Assembly (NCBI GenBank): GCA_013042025.1
Contig: JABDQY010000318.1
Span: forward strand, 1-22,296
Direction of reading: 5' to 3'
Length of the DNA: 22,296 bases
Source: Bacteroidia bacterium
GTDB lineage: Bacteria > Bacteroidota > Bacteroidia > NS11-12g > UBA9320
Below the pieces are notes generated by a model. The model did not search any database. It was given only the letters and a program-made list of their open reading frames with translations, and was not told the origin of the DNA. A program made the position numbers and the translations under genes. How positions within the stretch are numbered: position 1 is the stretch's first letter; each line of letters begins with the position of its first letter. Of the stretch, positions 8,282 to 17,739 are shown in pieces.

Positions 8282-8752
8282 TTGAAAAAATACGTGCTCA
8301 TAGGGTTTGTTAGTTTCCTTACACTAATCGGTTGTAATTCAGATGTGTTAGTAGACCAATACCATTCGTTACCTGAAAGTGGATGGCATTACAAAAATGT
8401 TGTGATGGATACCTTTCAACCACAATCAGATTATTATCATCAACTATACGCAAACGTGAGAATAAATGGGGACTATGGATATTCAAATTTATATGTAAGA
8501 TTAACCATAATTGCTCCTGATAGCACTGCAACTAAGGAAGTTATAAATCTAAAATTGGCTGAAAATTCAGGGAAATGGTTGGGAAGTGGAATTGGAGATG
8601 CAATCACATTTCAATTGCCAATTCTAGGCAAGCAAACGTTTAAACAAAAAGGTACCTATACCGTTAAAATAGAACAATATATGCGATTAGAAAACTTGCC
8701 AAATGTGCTTTCGGCAGGTATTAAAGTTCAACAATTAGAAGAGATTTATTAA
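8282..8752 (+). CDS. gldH: Gliding motility lipoprotein GldH
   Basis: This 156-residue lipoprotein has a signal peptide of basic KKY plus a hydrophobic stretch and a lipobox ending LIGC (Cys18). The mature part follows the GldH pattern: DQYHSLPESGWHYKNVVMDTF, a beta region with NGDYGYSNLYVRLTI, and EWLG-like GKWLGSGIGDAITFQLP followed by GTYTVKIEQYMR. GldH belongs to the gliding motility/T9SS gene set of Bacteroidota and is needed for gliding in Flavobacterium. The start codon is TTG: an in-frame TAA lies at 8276-8278, only one codon (ATT) before the TTG, and the next candidate (GTG at 8294) would remove the basic N-terminus. It is followed after 2 nt by lpd. Confidence 0.88.
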   Translation: MKKYVLIGFVSFLTLIGCNSDVLVDQYHSLPESGWHYKNVVMDTFQPQSDYYHQLYANVRINGDYGYSNLYVRLTIIAPDSTATKEVINLKLAENSGKWLGSGIGDAITFQLPILGKQTFKQKGTYTVKIEQYMRLENLPNVLSAGIKVQQLEEIY

Positions 8753-8754
8753 AA

Positions 8755-10149
8755 ATGAATAACTATGATGTAGCCATAATTGGCTCTGGACCTGGAGGAT
8801 ATGTTTGTGCCATTCGATGTGCACAGCTTGGGATGAAAACTGCTATAATTGAAAAGTATAGCACGCTTGGTGGAACTTGCTTAAATGTAGGATGTATCCC
8901 AAGTAAAGCGTTGTTAGACAGTAGCCACCAATATCATGATGCTGTTCATAAATTTGAAGCTCATGGAATAAAAATTGGCACACCTAAAATTGATTTCGGT
9001 CAAATGATTACTCGAAAACAAGGTGTAGTAGATCAGATGACCAAAGGCATTGATTTTCTAATGAAAAAGAATAAAATTGATGTTTTCACGGGAATGGGTT
9101 CCTTTATTGACGCAACTACAATTGAAATAGCTGGTGACAAAAAAGAGAAGATTTCAGCTAAGAATATTGTTATTGCAACAGGTAGTAAACCTGCATCATT
9201 TCCAGGAATGGAGATCGATAAAAAAAGAGTTATCTCTTCAACAGAAGCTTTAAGTTTAAAAGAAATACCAAAACACTTAATTGTGATTGGTGGCGGTGTA
9301 ATTGGTCTTGAATTAGGTTCTGTTTATAACCGATTGGGTTCAGATGTTTCTGTTGTAGAATATGCTCCAAGTATTATTCCTACAATGGATGCAAGTCTTG
9401 GAAAAGAATTAACCCGAGTAATGAAGAAAGAAAAGATGAAATTTCATCTTGGACATAAAGTTACTTCTGTAACTACAAAAGGTAAAAAAGTTGTTGTTAA
9501 AGCTGAAGGTAAAAAAGGTGAAGTTATTTTAGAGGGAGATTATTGCTTGGTTTCAGTTGGACGAAAACCATACACCGACGGGTTGAATGCAGACAAGGCT
9601 GGTGTAAAATTGGATGACAAAGGACGAGTAGAAGTAAATGATCATTTACAAACATCAGCGTCTAACATTTATGCAATAGGTGATGTGGTTAAAGGAGCTA
9701 TGTTAGCTCACAAAGCAGAAGAAGAAGGTGTAATGGTTGCTGAAATATTAGCAGGTCAAAAGCCTCACATCAATTATAATCTGATACCTGGTGTTGTTTA
9801 CACTTGGCCAGAAGTTGCATCTGTAGGAAAAACAGAAGAGGAACTTAAGGCTGAAGGAGTAGAATACAAGGCAGGTCAGTTTCCTTTCAGAGCGAATGGA
9901 AGAGCGGTTGCAGGAATGGATTTAGACGGTTTTGTAAAAATACTTGCTGATAAAGAAACTGATGAAGTTTTAGGTGCTCATATGATTGGAGCTAGAGCTG
10001 CAGATATGATTGCGGAAATTGCAGTTGCTATGGAATTTAGGGCAAGTGCTGAAGACATAGCAAGAACGTGTCATGCTCACCCTACCACAAGTGAAGTTAC
10101 GAAAGAGGCTGCTTTAGCTGCCACTGAGAATAGAGCCATCCATTCCTAA
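8755..10149 (+). CDS. lpdA: Dihydrolipoyl dehydrogenase (E3)
   Basis: The 464-residue flavoprotein disulfide reductase is the E3 component that reoxidises lipoyl groups of the pyruvate, 2-oxoglutarate and related dehydrogenase complexes (EC 1.8.1.4). The FAD-binding GSGPGGYVCA begins at residue 10. The redox pair is C42/C47 in GGTCLNVGCIPSKALL, the NAD-binding motif GGGVIGLE is at 179-186, the second FAD motif is AIGDVVKGAMLAHKAEEEG, and the C-terminal base pair is His442/Glu447 in HAHPTTSE. Length is normal. It sits 2 nt after gldH and 2 nt before a small beta-barrel gene, so the three are probably one transcript, although their roles look unrelated. Several bacterial genomes carry paralogues, so which complex it serves is not decided here. 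Confidence 0.96.
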   Translation: MNNYDVAIIGSGPGGYVCAIRCAQLGMKTAIIEKYSTLGGTCLNVGCIPSKALLDSSHQYHDAVHKFEAHGIKIGTPKIDFGQMITRKQGVVDQMTKGIDFLMKKNKIDVFTGMGSFIDATTIEIAGDKKEKISAKNIVIATGSKPASFPGMEIDKKRVISSTEALSLKEIPKHLIVIGGGVIGLELGSVYNRLGSDVSVVEYAPSIIPTMDASLGKELTRVMKKEKMKFHLGHKVTSVTTKGKKVVVKAEGKKGEVILEGDYCLVSVGRKPYTDGLNADKAGVKLDDKGRVEVNDHLQTSASNIYAIGDVVKGAMLAHKAEEEGVMVAEILAGQKPHINYNLIPGVVYTWPEVASVGKTEEELKAEGVEYKAGQFPFRANGRAVAGMDLDGFVKILADKETDEVLGAHMIGARAADMIAEIAVAMEFRASAEDIARTCHAHPTTSEVTKEAALAATENRAIHS

Positions 10150-10151
10150 AA

Positions 10152-10724
10152 ATGAAATGGTTCTTTTTGACATTGTGTATTGGCCTTTTTGGGTTGAGCA
10201 ATGCTCAAAATACGAACGTTTCAAAAGCTGGAATATTTGTTGGATTAAGTCCTGAATCAGACCTTCCTGTTTCTTTAGATAGCCAATCCGTTTTTACTAA
10301 AAGATCCAATAAGGCAGTCATTGGAATTTCTTATTCATATCAGCTTAAAGAAAGGTTTAACTTTGGAATACAAGCCTCTTTTCATCAAGTACCTTTCGAC
10401 ATAAAAACCAATTCGATAACAATTGAAAATGGTACTTTTAATGTCAAATACTTAGGTCTTCTAGGCAAATTCAAATGGCTGCAAGCCAATCAGTATTCAT
10501 TACAATCTGGAATAGGAATGGGTTATGATTACACGACAAAAAAATTTATGACCCTAACAAATAGCTCATTTCAAACACAGCTAAACGAAACGTATACTCA
10601 ATTGCGGTTATCCATTCTCCTAGCTGAGTTTGAATTTTTTTTAAACGACAATCTCTATATAAACTCAAGTGTAAATTTAGGTTCACCAACATTCCTATCA
10701 CTTGGTGCTGGGTATTCTTGGTAG
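10152..10724 (+). CDS. Small outer-membrane beta-barrel protein, function unknown
   Basis: The 190-residue product has a signal peptide (MKWFFLTLCIGLFGLSNAQ, cleavage around residue 18). The rest alternates polar and hydrophobic residues in short strands separated by turns: AVIGISYSYQL, FNFGIQASFHQV, FNVKYLGLLGKFKWL, YSLQSGIGMGYDY, LYINSSVNLGS. It ends in an aromatic residue (LSLGAGYSW), the usual end of an outer-membrane barrel. About eight strands could be fitted, as in OmpA/OmpX-type or 'outer membrane beta-barrel' domains. I cannot name a family. It lies 2 nt after lpd and is probably translated from the same mRNA. Confidence 0.7.
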   Translation: MKWFFLTLCIGLFGLSNAQNTNVSKAGIFVGLSPESDLPVSLDSQSVFTKRSNKAVIGISYSYQLKERFNFGIQASFHQVPFDIKTNSITIENGTFNVKYLGLLGKFKWLQANQYSLQSGIGMGYDYTTKKFMTLTNSSFQTQLNETYTQLRLSILLAEFEFFLNDNLYINSSVNLGSPTFLSLGAGYSW

Positions 10725-10733
10725 ATGCTCCAA

Positions 10734-10762
10734 TTAATACTTGTAACTTTTACAGGTATTAA
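10734..10762. repeat. 13-bp-stem palindrome/hairpin between the barrel gene and the lipoprotein gene
   Basis: The arm at 10734-10746 (TTAATACTTGTAA) pairs with 10750-10762 (TTACAGGTATTAA) around a CTT loop: 13 consecutive pairs with one T-G wobble. It starts 9 nt after the stop of the barrel gene. No T-run follows, so it is not a classical terminator. It may be a 3'-end stabilising or processing hairpin for the gldH cluster, or an operator for the downstream gene at 10828. Confidence 0.6.
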
Positions 10763-10827
10763 ACCGTATTTACAATAATTGTGTTTCGAACTACGTTCAG
10801 ATTACACACCTTAATTACCGAATTGTT

Positions 10828-12189
10828 ATGAAAAACACCTTCTTATTACTGAGTACCGTACTGATCATACTTGCATCGTGTACGAAAGTTAAAAACACCA
10901 CCACAGCTTCTATTTCAAATGACATTCCTGCAATTGAACAACAGGTAGATGTTCCTCTTCCAAATGTTAAAAAACCACCATATGTATTTAAGATAAATGC
11001 ATCTGAAAGCCATGAACTTGTTACCAAAACAGGTTCTAAAATCACCATTCCGAAAGATGCATTTGTTGACAAAAAAGGAAATCCAATTTCAGGTGATGTT
11101 GAAGTAACTTTTGAAGAATTTCATGATGCAACAGATATAATATTGAGCGGAATTCCGATGAATATCACAACAGAAGATGGCGAAATGGGTTCGTTTGAAT
11201 CTGCTGGGATGTTTAATATATCAGGTTCTCAGAATGGTGAAGAAATTCGCATTGACAACAATAAAACCATTGAAATTGAACTTGCCTCATTTGAAGAAGA
11301 AAGTGATTTCAATTTTTACGAGTTTGACAAAGAAAAAGGCCAATGGATCGAAGAGGCTAAAGCCGTTTCAGTTACTGAGAATGAAATAAGAAAAGAAGCA
11401 GAACAAAACCTAAAAGAACTTCCACCGCGACCAATCGAAATTAAAAAAGCAAGTAGCAATGATTTCGTGTTTGAAATTGCAGTTGATAAACGAAACAATC
11501 CAGAATTTGAAAGCTTTGATAATGTAATGTGGCGATTAGCTGATAAAAATACTGAATCTGAAAGTTTATTTTCAACAACGATTCGAAACCCAAATCTAGA
11601 GTGTATCGACCAAGAGAAGTCCATATTTAGACTAACCGGTAGTGCAAATAAGAAAAAGATTAAAACTCGAGTTCAACCAGTGATGTTCGGAAGCAATTTG
11701 AAGAAGGCTCAAGCAGCTTTCAAGGTAAAATTAACTGGTTATAAGAAAGCTTTAGAACAGAAGAAAGAAGAAGAAGCTAAAATCGACCAAATGGGAAAAT
11801 TCAGTCGAAGCATGGCTCTAAATAGTTTTGGAACATACAATTTTGATCGACTTTACAAAGTGCGAAAAAAAGTGCAATTCAATGCATTGTTCTTTATTCC
11901 AGCATTAAAGAAAGTGTTTAAAAAAGGATATCTTATTCAAGGGAAAAAGAAAATATCTATCCCTTATTCAAGAAGCGGATATTATAAATTTACATTCAAC
12001 CCCAAAGAACGCAACACTGTTATCACCTTCGATGAAGATGGCAACCTCTATGAATTTCGTGCAGATGATTTTGAAAGTTTACAAAATACAAAACTTACTA
12101 AAGATGATGAGTATACATTCAGAATGCGTGAAACTGGAATAAAGATTCAAAATGCGACTGATTTGAAATCATATTTGGCTAGCTTGTAA
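10828..12189 (+). CDS. Bacteroidota lipoprotein with ZU5-like N-terminal region, function unknown
   Basis: A 453-residue lipoprotein with signal MKNTFLLLSTVLIILASC (lipobox Cys18). Residues about 52-155 resemble the ZU5-like beta domain found in many Bacteroidota surface proteins: SHELVTKTGSKITIPKDAFVDKKGNPISGDVEVTFEEFHDA, then LSGIPMNI and ESAGMFNISGSQNGEEI. The middle (about 160-330) is charged and Glu/Lys rich with a likely helix near 310-330 (KKALEQKKEEEAK). The C-terminal part is beta-rich (KKISIPYSRSGYYKFTFNPKERNTVITFDEDG). No catalytic motif is visible. No exact -7 box was found upstream. The WG-repeat gene starts 7 nt after its stop, so the two are likely co-expressed and may act together at the cell surface. 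Confidence 0.72.
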   Translation: MKNTFLLLSTVLIILASCTKVKNTTTASISNDIPAIEQQVDVPLPNVKKPPYVFKINASESHELVTKTGSKITIPKDAFVDKKGNPISGDVEVTFEEFHDATDIILSGIPMNITTEDGEMGSFESAGMFNISGSQNGEEIRIDNNKTIEIELASFEEESDFNFYEFDKEKGQWIEEAKAVSVTENEIRKEAEQNLKELPPRPIEIKKASSNDFVFEIAVDKRNNPEFESFDNVMWRLADKNTESESLFSTTIRNPNLECIDQEKSIFRLTGSANKKKIKTRVQPVMFGSNLKKAQAAFKVKLTGYKKALEQKKEEEAKIDQMGKFSRSMALNSFGTYNFDRLYKVRKKVQFNALFFIPALKKVFKKGYLIQGKKKISIPYSRSGYYKFTFNPKERNTVITFDEDGNLYEFRADDFESLQNTKLTKDDEYTFRMRETGIKIQNATDLKSYLASL

Positions 12190-12196
12190 TTGGTGC

Positions 12197-15100
12197 TTGA
12201 AACTTTTATTCCAAATCATATTAATCATAGTTACAATTCCTTTGTTTGGACAAGGCAACGATGTTCTTCTCCCAGCAAAACAGAACCAACTATGGGGGTA
12301 TATTAATCAACTTGGGGAATGGAAAATTACCCCACAATACAGCCAATGTCTCGGATTCGAGGGGCGTGAATTTACATGGGCTATTAAAAATGGAGAAAGT
12401 GTACTTATCAATAAAGATGGCGACATTGAGACAAACCTACGCTTTCAAAATGTATCGTCTATTAACGAAGATGTGATAATCTATTCTGAGAATGGTCTGT
12501 GGGGTTGGTACACTAAAAACGACAAGCAATATCATGCACCCCAATACTTAGCTATAAAGTACTTAGAGCAAAACAAACAATTTATCTTTCAAGATTCAAC
12601 ACTCTATGGTATATGCAGTATGAATGGTGAAATACTTATCGATGCAAATTTCAATAAGATTGTACCTCATGACTCGTTGTACCTTTTGCATTTAGCAGAC
12701 AAAAGAGGAGTATTTGATAAAAATGGAACGACCATCTTGCCACTAGAATACAAAGAGATTTCCTTCAATTCTGACTTTATAATTGGACTAGAAGAGAACG
12801 GCACTCAATCTGTTTATAAGCGGAATGGAGAATTGATTTTTAAGGGATATTATAATCGAATTCAATACCTTACCGACAACTATTTCAGCGTAACACAAGA
12901 CAAAAAAGAGTACTTAATTAATGCTGACAATGCTATAGTATATGATTCTCTGGCTCGATATTATAATGTGTTTAATACTAATTCCATTTCTATTGCTGGC
13001 ATCAATGGAATGGGACTATTCTCAACTGAGCAAAACAGAATGCTCCTTGAGCCAGATTACACATCCATTTGGTCACAAGTCAACTCTACAAACCTCATAG
13101 CAAATAAAAATGGTCTCCAAGCACTTTTCGATTCAAATGGACAAGCAATTACAGAACACAAATATCAATTTATATCTACCTTCAATAGTGCAGGATTATG
13201 CAAAGTCCGATCAAATGGTTGGGGTATAATATCTTCGGACGGAAGAGAAATACTTCCTTGTAAATATGCTTATTTAGCAATTGGTGAAGATGGAATTATA
13301 AAAGGTAAATATGGAAGTACAATATCTCTATATGAGTTCAATCAAAACTTTCAACTAATTGACTCTGTACAGTTTACCAATGCAAAAACATTAAACTTAG
13401 GTGGCAAGGTTACAATGACCGCAGAAGAGGGGGTCGTTAGAAATCAATCACCTAGTTCATTGTGGTATCAAAACGAAAAGGGGTTGTGGGGATTAAAGGA
13501 TTCGAACAACCAAGTTTTTATAAAACCATCAATCAATGAAATTAAAAAAATAGGGGGCACCAACTATGTGCTTTGCACTTTCTATCAAAAAAAAGTACTC
13601 CGATTGGGAAAGGGAACCACTTTGACATCCCGAAAGCTTTACGCCTTGGTAGATGAAATACGATTTAAAAAAATGACACCCTCAAATACACTGTATATCG
13701 ATACTGCGAATCTGAGAAATGACAAACTGCGTGTATTTAGGGTAATGCTTAACAATGGTTATTTCGCAAGTGTTCGAAAAAGAGATGGACGAATGCTAAG
13801 ATATCAATCAAAATATATCGGCGAGTTTAATGAAGGATATGCCAAAATATTTGTAGGGACACAAATTTTTGCTTTGACCTCGAAACCTGTTTTTGTTTCA
13901 ATCTCTCAAGTAAGAACTTTTGCTCGTGATTTTGGTTTTCAGCCAGGACTAAGTCGCTGGAGAAAGACCTACTATTTGGAGGGCATAGGTTACTGGGCAT
14001 ATATAGGACCGGACGGCCGCTATATAATGCCATTAACAGATTTTAAGAAAAGAGACTATAGAGGTGCTAAAAACTTTGTAAATGGCAGAGCAATTGTAAT
14101 GACTAAAGACAGTACATACGGCTTAGTAAACACAAAGGGAGACTATATTCTAAATCCATTTTATTCAAAAATTGAATATCTGGAGTATACGAATGATTCC
14201 TTATTATTAACTGAGGTGTATAAGCCCAGATATGGTTATGTTACTGATAAGGGTGAAACCATTTCACAACCTCAATTCAGTCTTGCGAATAATTTCAGCG
14301 AAGGTTTTGCATGGGCACACTTTGATGGGAAAACTGTTTTAATCTCGAGAAATGGGACTATAAAAGAACTTGATGGAAAAGCGAAAACAACTTCATTCTC
14401 AAGTGGAGTTGCAGGAATTGCTTATCAGTACAAGTATGCAATTGTAGATACTACATTAAATCAAAATTCTGATTTCATCTATAGCAAAGTGGGTAATTGT
14501 ACGGAGGGATTGCTGCCTTTAAAAAGAAGAGGGAAGTATGGATATGCTGATGAAAATGGAGTTTTTATACTTCCTGCAAAATATTCAAAAGCAGAATCAT
14601 TTTCCAATGGAGTAGCCTTAGTTCGATTCAAAACAATTCGTAACCGAAATTATTATGGATATATTAACCAAGAGGGCAAATTTGTTATATCTCCTAAGTA
14701 CACAAGAGCAACATCCATGAATACAAATGGTTTTGCAGAAGTGAAGAAAGGATCTCGAAAGGGTATTTTAAACTCACAGGGTAAAAAAATCGTTCCGGTT
14801 AAATACAAAAGAGTTTATGAAAGAGAGAATTTTTTTGTAGCTACAAACAACCTTAAAACGACAGTCTATAACCAGCAAGGTAAAAAAATAAAAAGCATTA
14901 GAGGTAAAGCAAGAAACGGTTATTCCGATGGGTTACTCGTACTTTATCGCTCTGGAAAATTTGGTGCGTTTGATACTAAAGGAAAGAAAGTACTACCCTT
15001 TAAATATCGCGGTTTAAAACCCTTTGAAAATGGTGTTAGTGCAAGTCAATCAGGTAAAACGTGTTACATTATATCGATAGAACGAGATACATTAGCTATA

Positions 15101-15523
15101 CTGGAAGGTAGAGCTATAGGAGGGTTTGTAGATGGCTTGCTGTTATTAAAGCAGAGGGATGGATATATTTTCGTAAACAGATTTGGTCAGAATACATTTC
15201 AGAAGCAATTTAAAGAGGCAGAACCTTTTGTGGATGGATATGCATTAGTTCGAGAAAACGCAAAATTCGGTCTTCTTGACAACAAAGGATTTTATAGGGT
15301 GTTGCCAGAATACGACCAAGTAAAACAACCTGTTAATGGTGTTTCCATTGTTGCTCAAAACTACTTAGTTGGGGTTTGTGATTTAAATAGCAACTATTTA
15401 ATTGCTCCAGAATGTACAGATATAAAGTATGATCGAAATTCAGAGGTTTTTCAATACTCTTATAAAAATCAATACGGTTATTTTGATAAAAGCGGAAAAG
15501 TTATCTGGAAAGTATCGAATTAA
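12197..15523 (+). CDS. WG-repeat (WG beta repeat) protein, exported, 1108 residues
   Basis: The start is TTG at 12197; it is the only codon that preserves the signal peptide (MKLLFQIILIIVTIPLFGQ), and the next upstream codons in frame contain no start. The mature protein is built almost entirely of WG repeats of about 30-45 residues, with the pattern [WY]G[YLI]-N-x-x-G-x-hydrophobic-[IL]-x-P-x-Y. Clear copies include LWGYINQLGEWKITPQY near the start, KYGYADENGVFILPAKY, YYGYINQEGKFVISPKY and KFGAFDTKGKKVLPFKYRG towards the end. I see roughly twenty, more degenerate in the first half and around residues 455-590. WG repeats are taken to be binding modules; the ligand here is unknown. Its TAA overlaps the idh stop codon in a shared TTAA. 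Confidence 0.85.
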   Translation: MKLLFQIILIIVTIPLFGQGNDVLLPAKQNQLWGYINQLGEWKITPQYSQCLGFEGREFTWAIKNGESVLINKDGDIETNLRFQNVSSINEDVIIYSENGLWGWYTKNDKQYHAPQYLAIKYLEQNKQFIFQDSTLYGICSMNGEILIDANFNKIVPHDSLYLLHLADKRGVFDKNGTTILPLEYKEISFNSDFIIGLEENGTQSVYKRNGELIFKGYYNRIQYLTDNYFSVTQDKKEYLINADNAIVYDSLARYYNVFNTNSISIAGINGMGLFSTEQNRMLLEPDYTSIWSQVNSTNLIANKNGLQALFDSNGQAITEHKYQFISTFNSAGLCKVRSNGWGIISSDGREILPCKYAYLAIGEDGIIKGKYGSTISLYEFNQNFQLIDSVQFTNAKTLNLGGKVTMTAEEGVVRNQSPSSLWYQNEKGLWGLKDSNNQVFIKPSINEIKKIGGTNYVLCTFYQKKVLRLGKGTTLTSRKLYALVDEIRFKKMTPSNTLYIDTANLRNDKLRVFRVMLNNGYFASVRKRDGRMLRYQSKYIGEFNEGYAKIFVGTQIFALTSKPVFVSISQVRTFARDFGFQPGLSRWRKTYYLEGIGYWAYIGPDGRYIMPLTDFKKRDYRGAKNFVNGRAIVMTKDSTYGLVNTKGDYILNPFYSKIEYLEYTNDSLLLTEVYKPRYGYVTDKGETISQPQFSLANNFSEGFAWAHFDGKTVLISRNGTIKELDGKAKTTSFSSGVAGIAYQYKYAIVDTTLNQNSDFIYSKVGNCTEGLLPLKRRGKYGYADENGVFILPAKYSKAESFSNGVALVRFKTIRNRNYYGYINQEGKFVISPKYTRATSMNTNGFAEVKKGSRKGILNSQGKKIVPVKYKRVYERENFFVATNNLKTTVYNQQGKKIKSIRGKARNGYSDGLLVLYRSGKFGAFDTKGKKVLPFKYRGLKPFENGVSASQSGKTCYIISIERDTLAILEGRAIGGFVDGLLLLKQRDGYIFVNRFGQNTFQKQFKEAEPFVDGYALVRENAKFGLLDNKGFYRVLPEYDQVKQPVNGVSIVAQNYLVGVCDLNSNYLIAPECTDIKYDRNSEVFQYSYKNQYGYFDKSGKVIWKVSN

Positions 15524-17739
15524 ATATTCGACAAAATCTGATTCAATGTCACGCTCGGACGCATGGCACGAGAAGTTTTCTCTTCATCTGGTAAATAATA
15601 TCCACCAATTTCGTTACTATTCCCTTGAACTTTTATCAACTCTTCATTTATACGAGTTTCATTGCTTCCTAACAATTCTGCAATTGGACCAAACTTGGCT
15701 CTTAAATCCGCATCGTTATTTTGACTCGCTAAAGCTTCAGCCCAATACATAGCCAGATAAAAATGAGAACCTCTATTGTCAATCATACCAATTTTTCGAG
15801 CAGGAGATTTGTCGTTTTCAAGAAACTTTTCTGTAGCATCATCTAACGCCTCAGCAATAGTTTTTGCCTTTGGGTTATTGTACTTCTCACTTAGATGTTC
15901 CAAAGAAACAGCGAGAGCTAAAAACTCTCCTAGACTATCCCAACGTAAATAATTCTCTTCTACAAATTGTTGAACGTGTTTTGGAGCCGAACCTCCAGCA
16001 CCTGTCTCAAACAATCCACCACCATTCATTAATGGCACAATCGATAACATCTTTGCACTTGTCCCAAGTTCAAGAATTGGAAACAAATCCGTAAGATAAT
16101 CACGAAGCACATTTCCTGTTACTGAGATTGTGTCTTCACCTTTTTTTATGCGTTCCAAAGAAAACTGAGTAGCTTCTTTAGGGCTCATAATTTGAATATC
16201 TAAGCCTGAAGTATCATGATCCTTTAAATAAACTCTTACTTTCTCTATCAATTGAGCATCATGAGCTCTTTCTTTATCTAACCAAAAAATTGCAGGAACA
16301 CCCATTGCTTTTGCTCTTGTAACTGCAAGCTTTACCCAATCTTGAATTGGAGCATCTTTAACTTGACACATTCTCCATATATCGCCCTCTTCAACATTAT
16401 GAGAAAGAAGCACTTTCCCATTCTCATCTATCACTTCAACTGTTCCAGCTGAACCAATTTCAAATGTTTTATCATGACTTCCATATTCCTCAGCTTTTTG
16501 AGCCATTAAACCTACATTAGGAACAGTTCCCATAGTAGTTGGATCAAACGCTCCATTCTCTTTACAGAAATCTATAGTAGCACTAAATACCGCTGCATAG
16601 CTACTGTCTGGAATAATTGCATTTGTATCGCCTTCATCGCCATTTTTGTCCCACACTCTACCTCCGTTTCTAATCATTGCAGGCATGCTTGCATCAATAA
16701 TTACATCACTAGGAACATGTAAGTTGGTAATGCCTTTATCGCTATTTACCATGCTTAGATTTGGTTGAGCTTCCATTACAGAAACAATATCTGCTTCAAT
16801 TTCTGCCTTCTTATCTGCAGGCAACTCATTAAGTTTCCCAAGTAGGTTTCCAAAACCATTGTTTAAATTAACTCCTAATTCTTTGAAAGTAGCTCCATGT
16901 TTTTCATATAAATCGTTGAAGTAAACACGCACAGCATGACCAAAAATAATCGGATCCGAAACCTTCATCATGGTAGCTTTCATATGAAGAGAAAGCAACG
17001 ACCCTTCTTGTTTCGTTTCTTGAATGCTTTGCTCTAAGAAGTTGATTAAGGCCTTCTTACTCATAAATGTAGCATCAATAACTTCACCTTCAAGTAATGG
17101 GCTTGAACTTCTTAACTCTGCTTTATTTCCTTGACTATCTGAATGTTGGATTGTAAATGTAGTTGAACTTGGAACAGTATAAGACTTCTCATTATGTCTA
17201 AAATCTCCGGTATTCATTGTGCTCACCTTGGTCTTACTATCGGCACTCCATTTACCCATTCTATGTGGATTTTTCTTAGCATAGTTTTTTACTGCTTTTG
17301 GTGCACGTCTATCAGAATTTCCTTCACGAAGCACTGGATTTACCGCACTACCTTTCACTTTATTATACTTAGCAGCAATGCCATTTTCCTCAGGAGTAGA
17401 TGGGTTATCAGGATAATTAGGAATAGCATACCCTTGGTCTTGCAATTCTTTAATCGCTTCCTTAAGTTGTGGAACCGATGCAGAGATATTGGGTAGTTTT
17501 ATAATATTCGCCTCAGGAGTTTTTGCCAATTCTCCTAATTCTGCAAGATGATCTCCAACTCGTTGTTCGGGAGATAATAGCTCTGGGAATTGAGATAATA
17601 TTCTTCCCGCCAAAGAAATGTCTCTTGTTTCAACTTTTACTCCCGCTGCAGCCGTAAATGCTTGTACAATTGGAAGAAAAGAAAACGTGGCCAACATAGG
17701 TGCCTCGTCTGTTTTGGTATATATAATTTTCGCTGACAT
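15520..17739 (-). CDS. icd: Isocitrate dehydrogenase (NADP+), monomeric type
   Basis: The 739-residue protein has the normal length for the monomeric NADP-dependent isocitrate dehydrogenase (IDH-II, EC 1.1.1.42), which converts isocitrate to 2-oxoglutarate in the TCA cycle. N-terminal MSAKIIYTKTDEAPMLATFSFLPIV and the substrate-binding stretch GSAVNPVLREGNSDRRAP (130-147; Ser131, Asn134, Arg138 and Arg144 line up with the isocitrate-binding residues of the Azotobacter enzyme) are diagnostic. Further family blocks are HMKATMMKVSDPIIFGH and ETGAGGSAPKHVQQF. It is unrelated in length and layout to the ~45 kDa dimeric enzyme. No TAnnTTTG box was found upstream; three palindromes lie in its upstream region. 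Confidence 0.95.
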   Translation of the reverse strand: MSAKIIYTKTDEAPMLATFSFLPIVQAFTAAAGVKVETRDISLAGRILSQFPELLSPEQRVGDHLAELGELAKTPEANIIKLPNISASVPQLKEAIKELQDQGYAIPNYPDNPSTPEENGIAAKYNKVKGSAVNPVLREGNSDRRAPKAVKNYAKKNPHRMGKWSADSKTKVSTMNTGDFRHNEKSYTVPSSTTFTIQHSDSQGNKAELRSSSPLLEGEVIDATFMSKKALINFLEQSIQETKQEGSLLSLHMKATMMKVSDPIIFGHAVRVYFNDLYEKHGATFKELGVNLNNGFGNLLGKLNELPADKKAEIEADIVSVMEAQPNLSMVNSDKGITNLHVPSDVIIDASMPAMIRNGGRVWDKNGDEGDTNAIIPDSSYAAVFSATIDFCKENGAFDPTTMGTVPNVGLMAQKAEEYGSHDKTFEIGSAGTVEVIDENGKVLLSHNVEEGDIWRMCQVKDAPIQDWVKLAVTRAKAMGVPAIFWLDKERAHDAQLIEKVRVYLKDHDTSGLDIQIMSPKEATQFSLERIKKGEDTISVTGNVLRDYLTDLFPILELGTSAKMLSIVPLMNGGGLFETGAGGSAPKHVQQFVEENYLRWDSLGEFLALAVSLEHLSEKYNNPKAKTIAEALDDATEKFLENDKSPARKIGMIDNRGSHFYLAMYWAEALASQNNDADLRAKFGPIAELLGSNETRINEELIKVQGNSNEIGGYYLPDEEKTSRAMRPSVTLNQILSNI

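Noticed and set aside
10740..10762. Rho-independent terminator after the barrel gene
   Set aside because: The hairpin is strong but is followed by AAACCG and not by a T tract, so it is listed as a palindrome only.
11316..11624. 102-residue minus-strand frame inside the lipoprotein gene
   Set aside because: Low-complexity Ser-rich translation complementary to a real coding region, with no independent support.
15520..15523. Frameshift or fusion between the WG-repeat gene and idh
   Set aside because: They are on opposite strands and merely share TTAA at their stop codons; both proteins are full length.
15429..15752. 107-residue plus-strand frame spanning the WG/idh junction
   Set aside because: It overlaps two well-supported genes out of frame and has no signal, domain or promoter.
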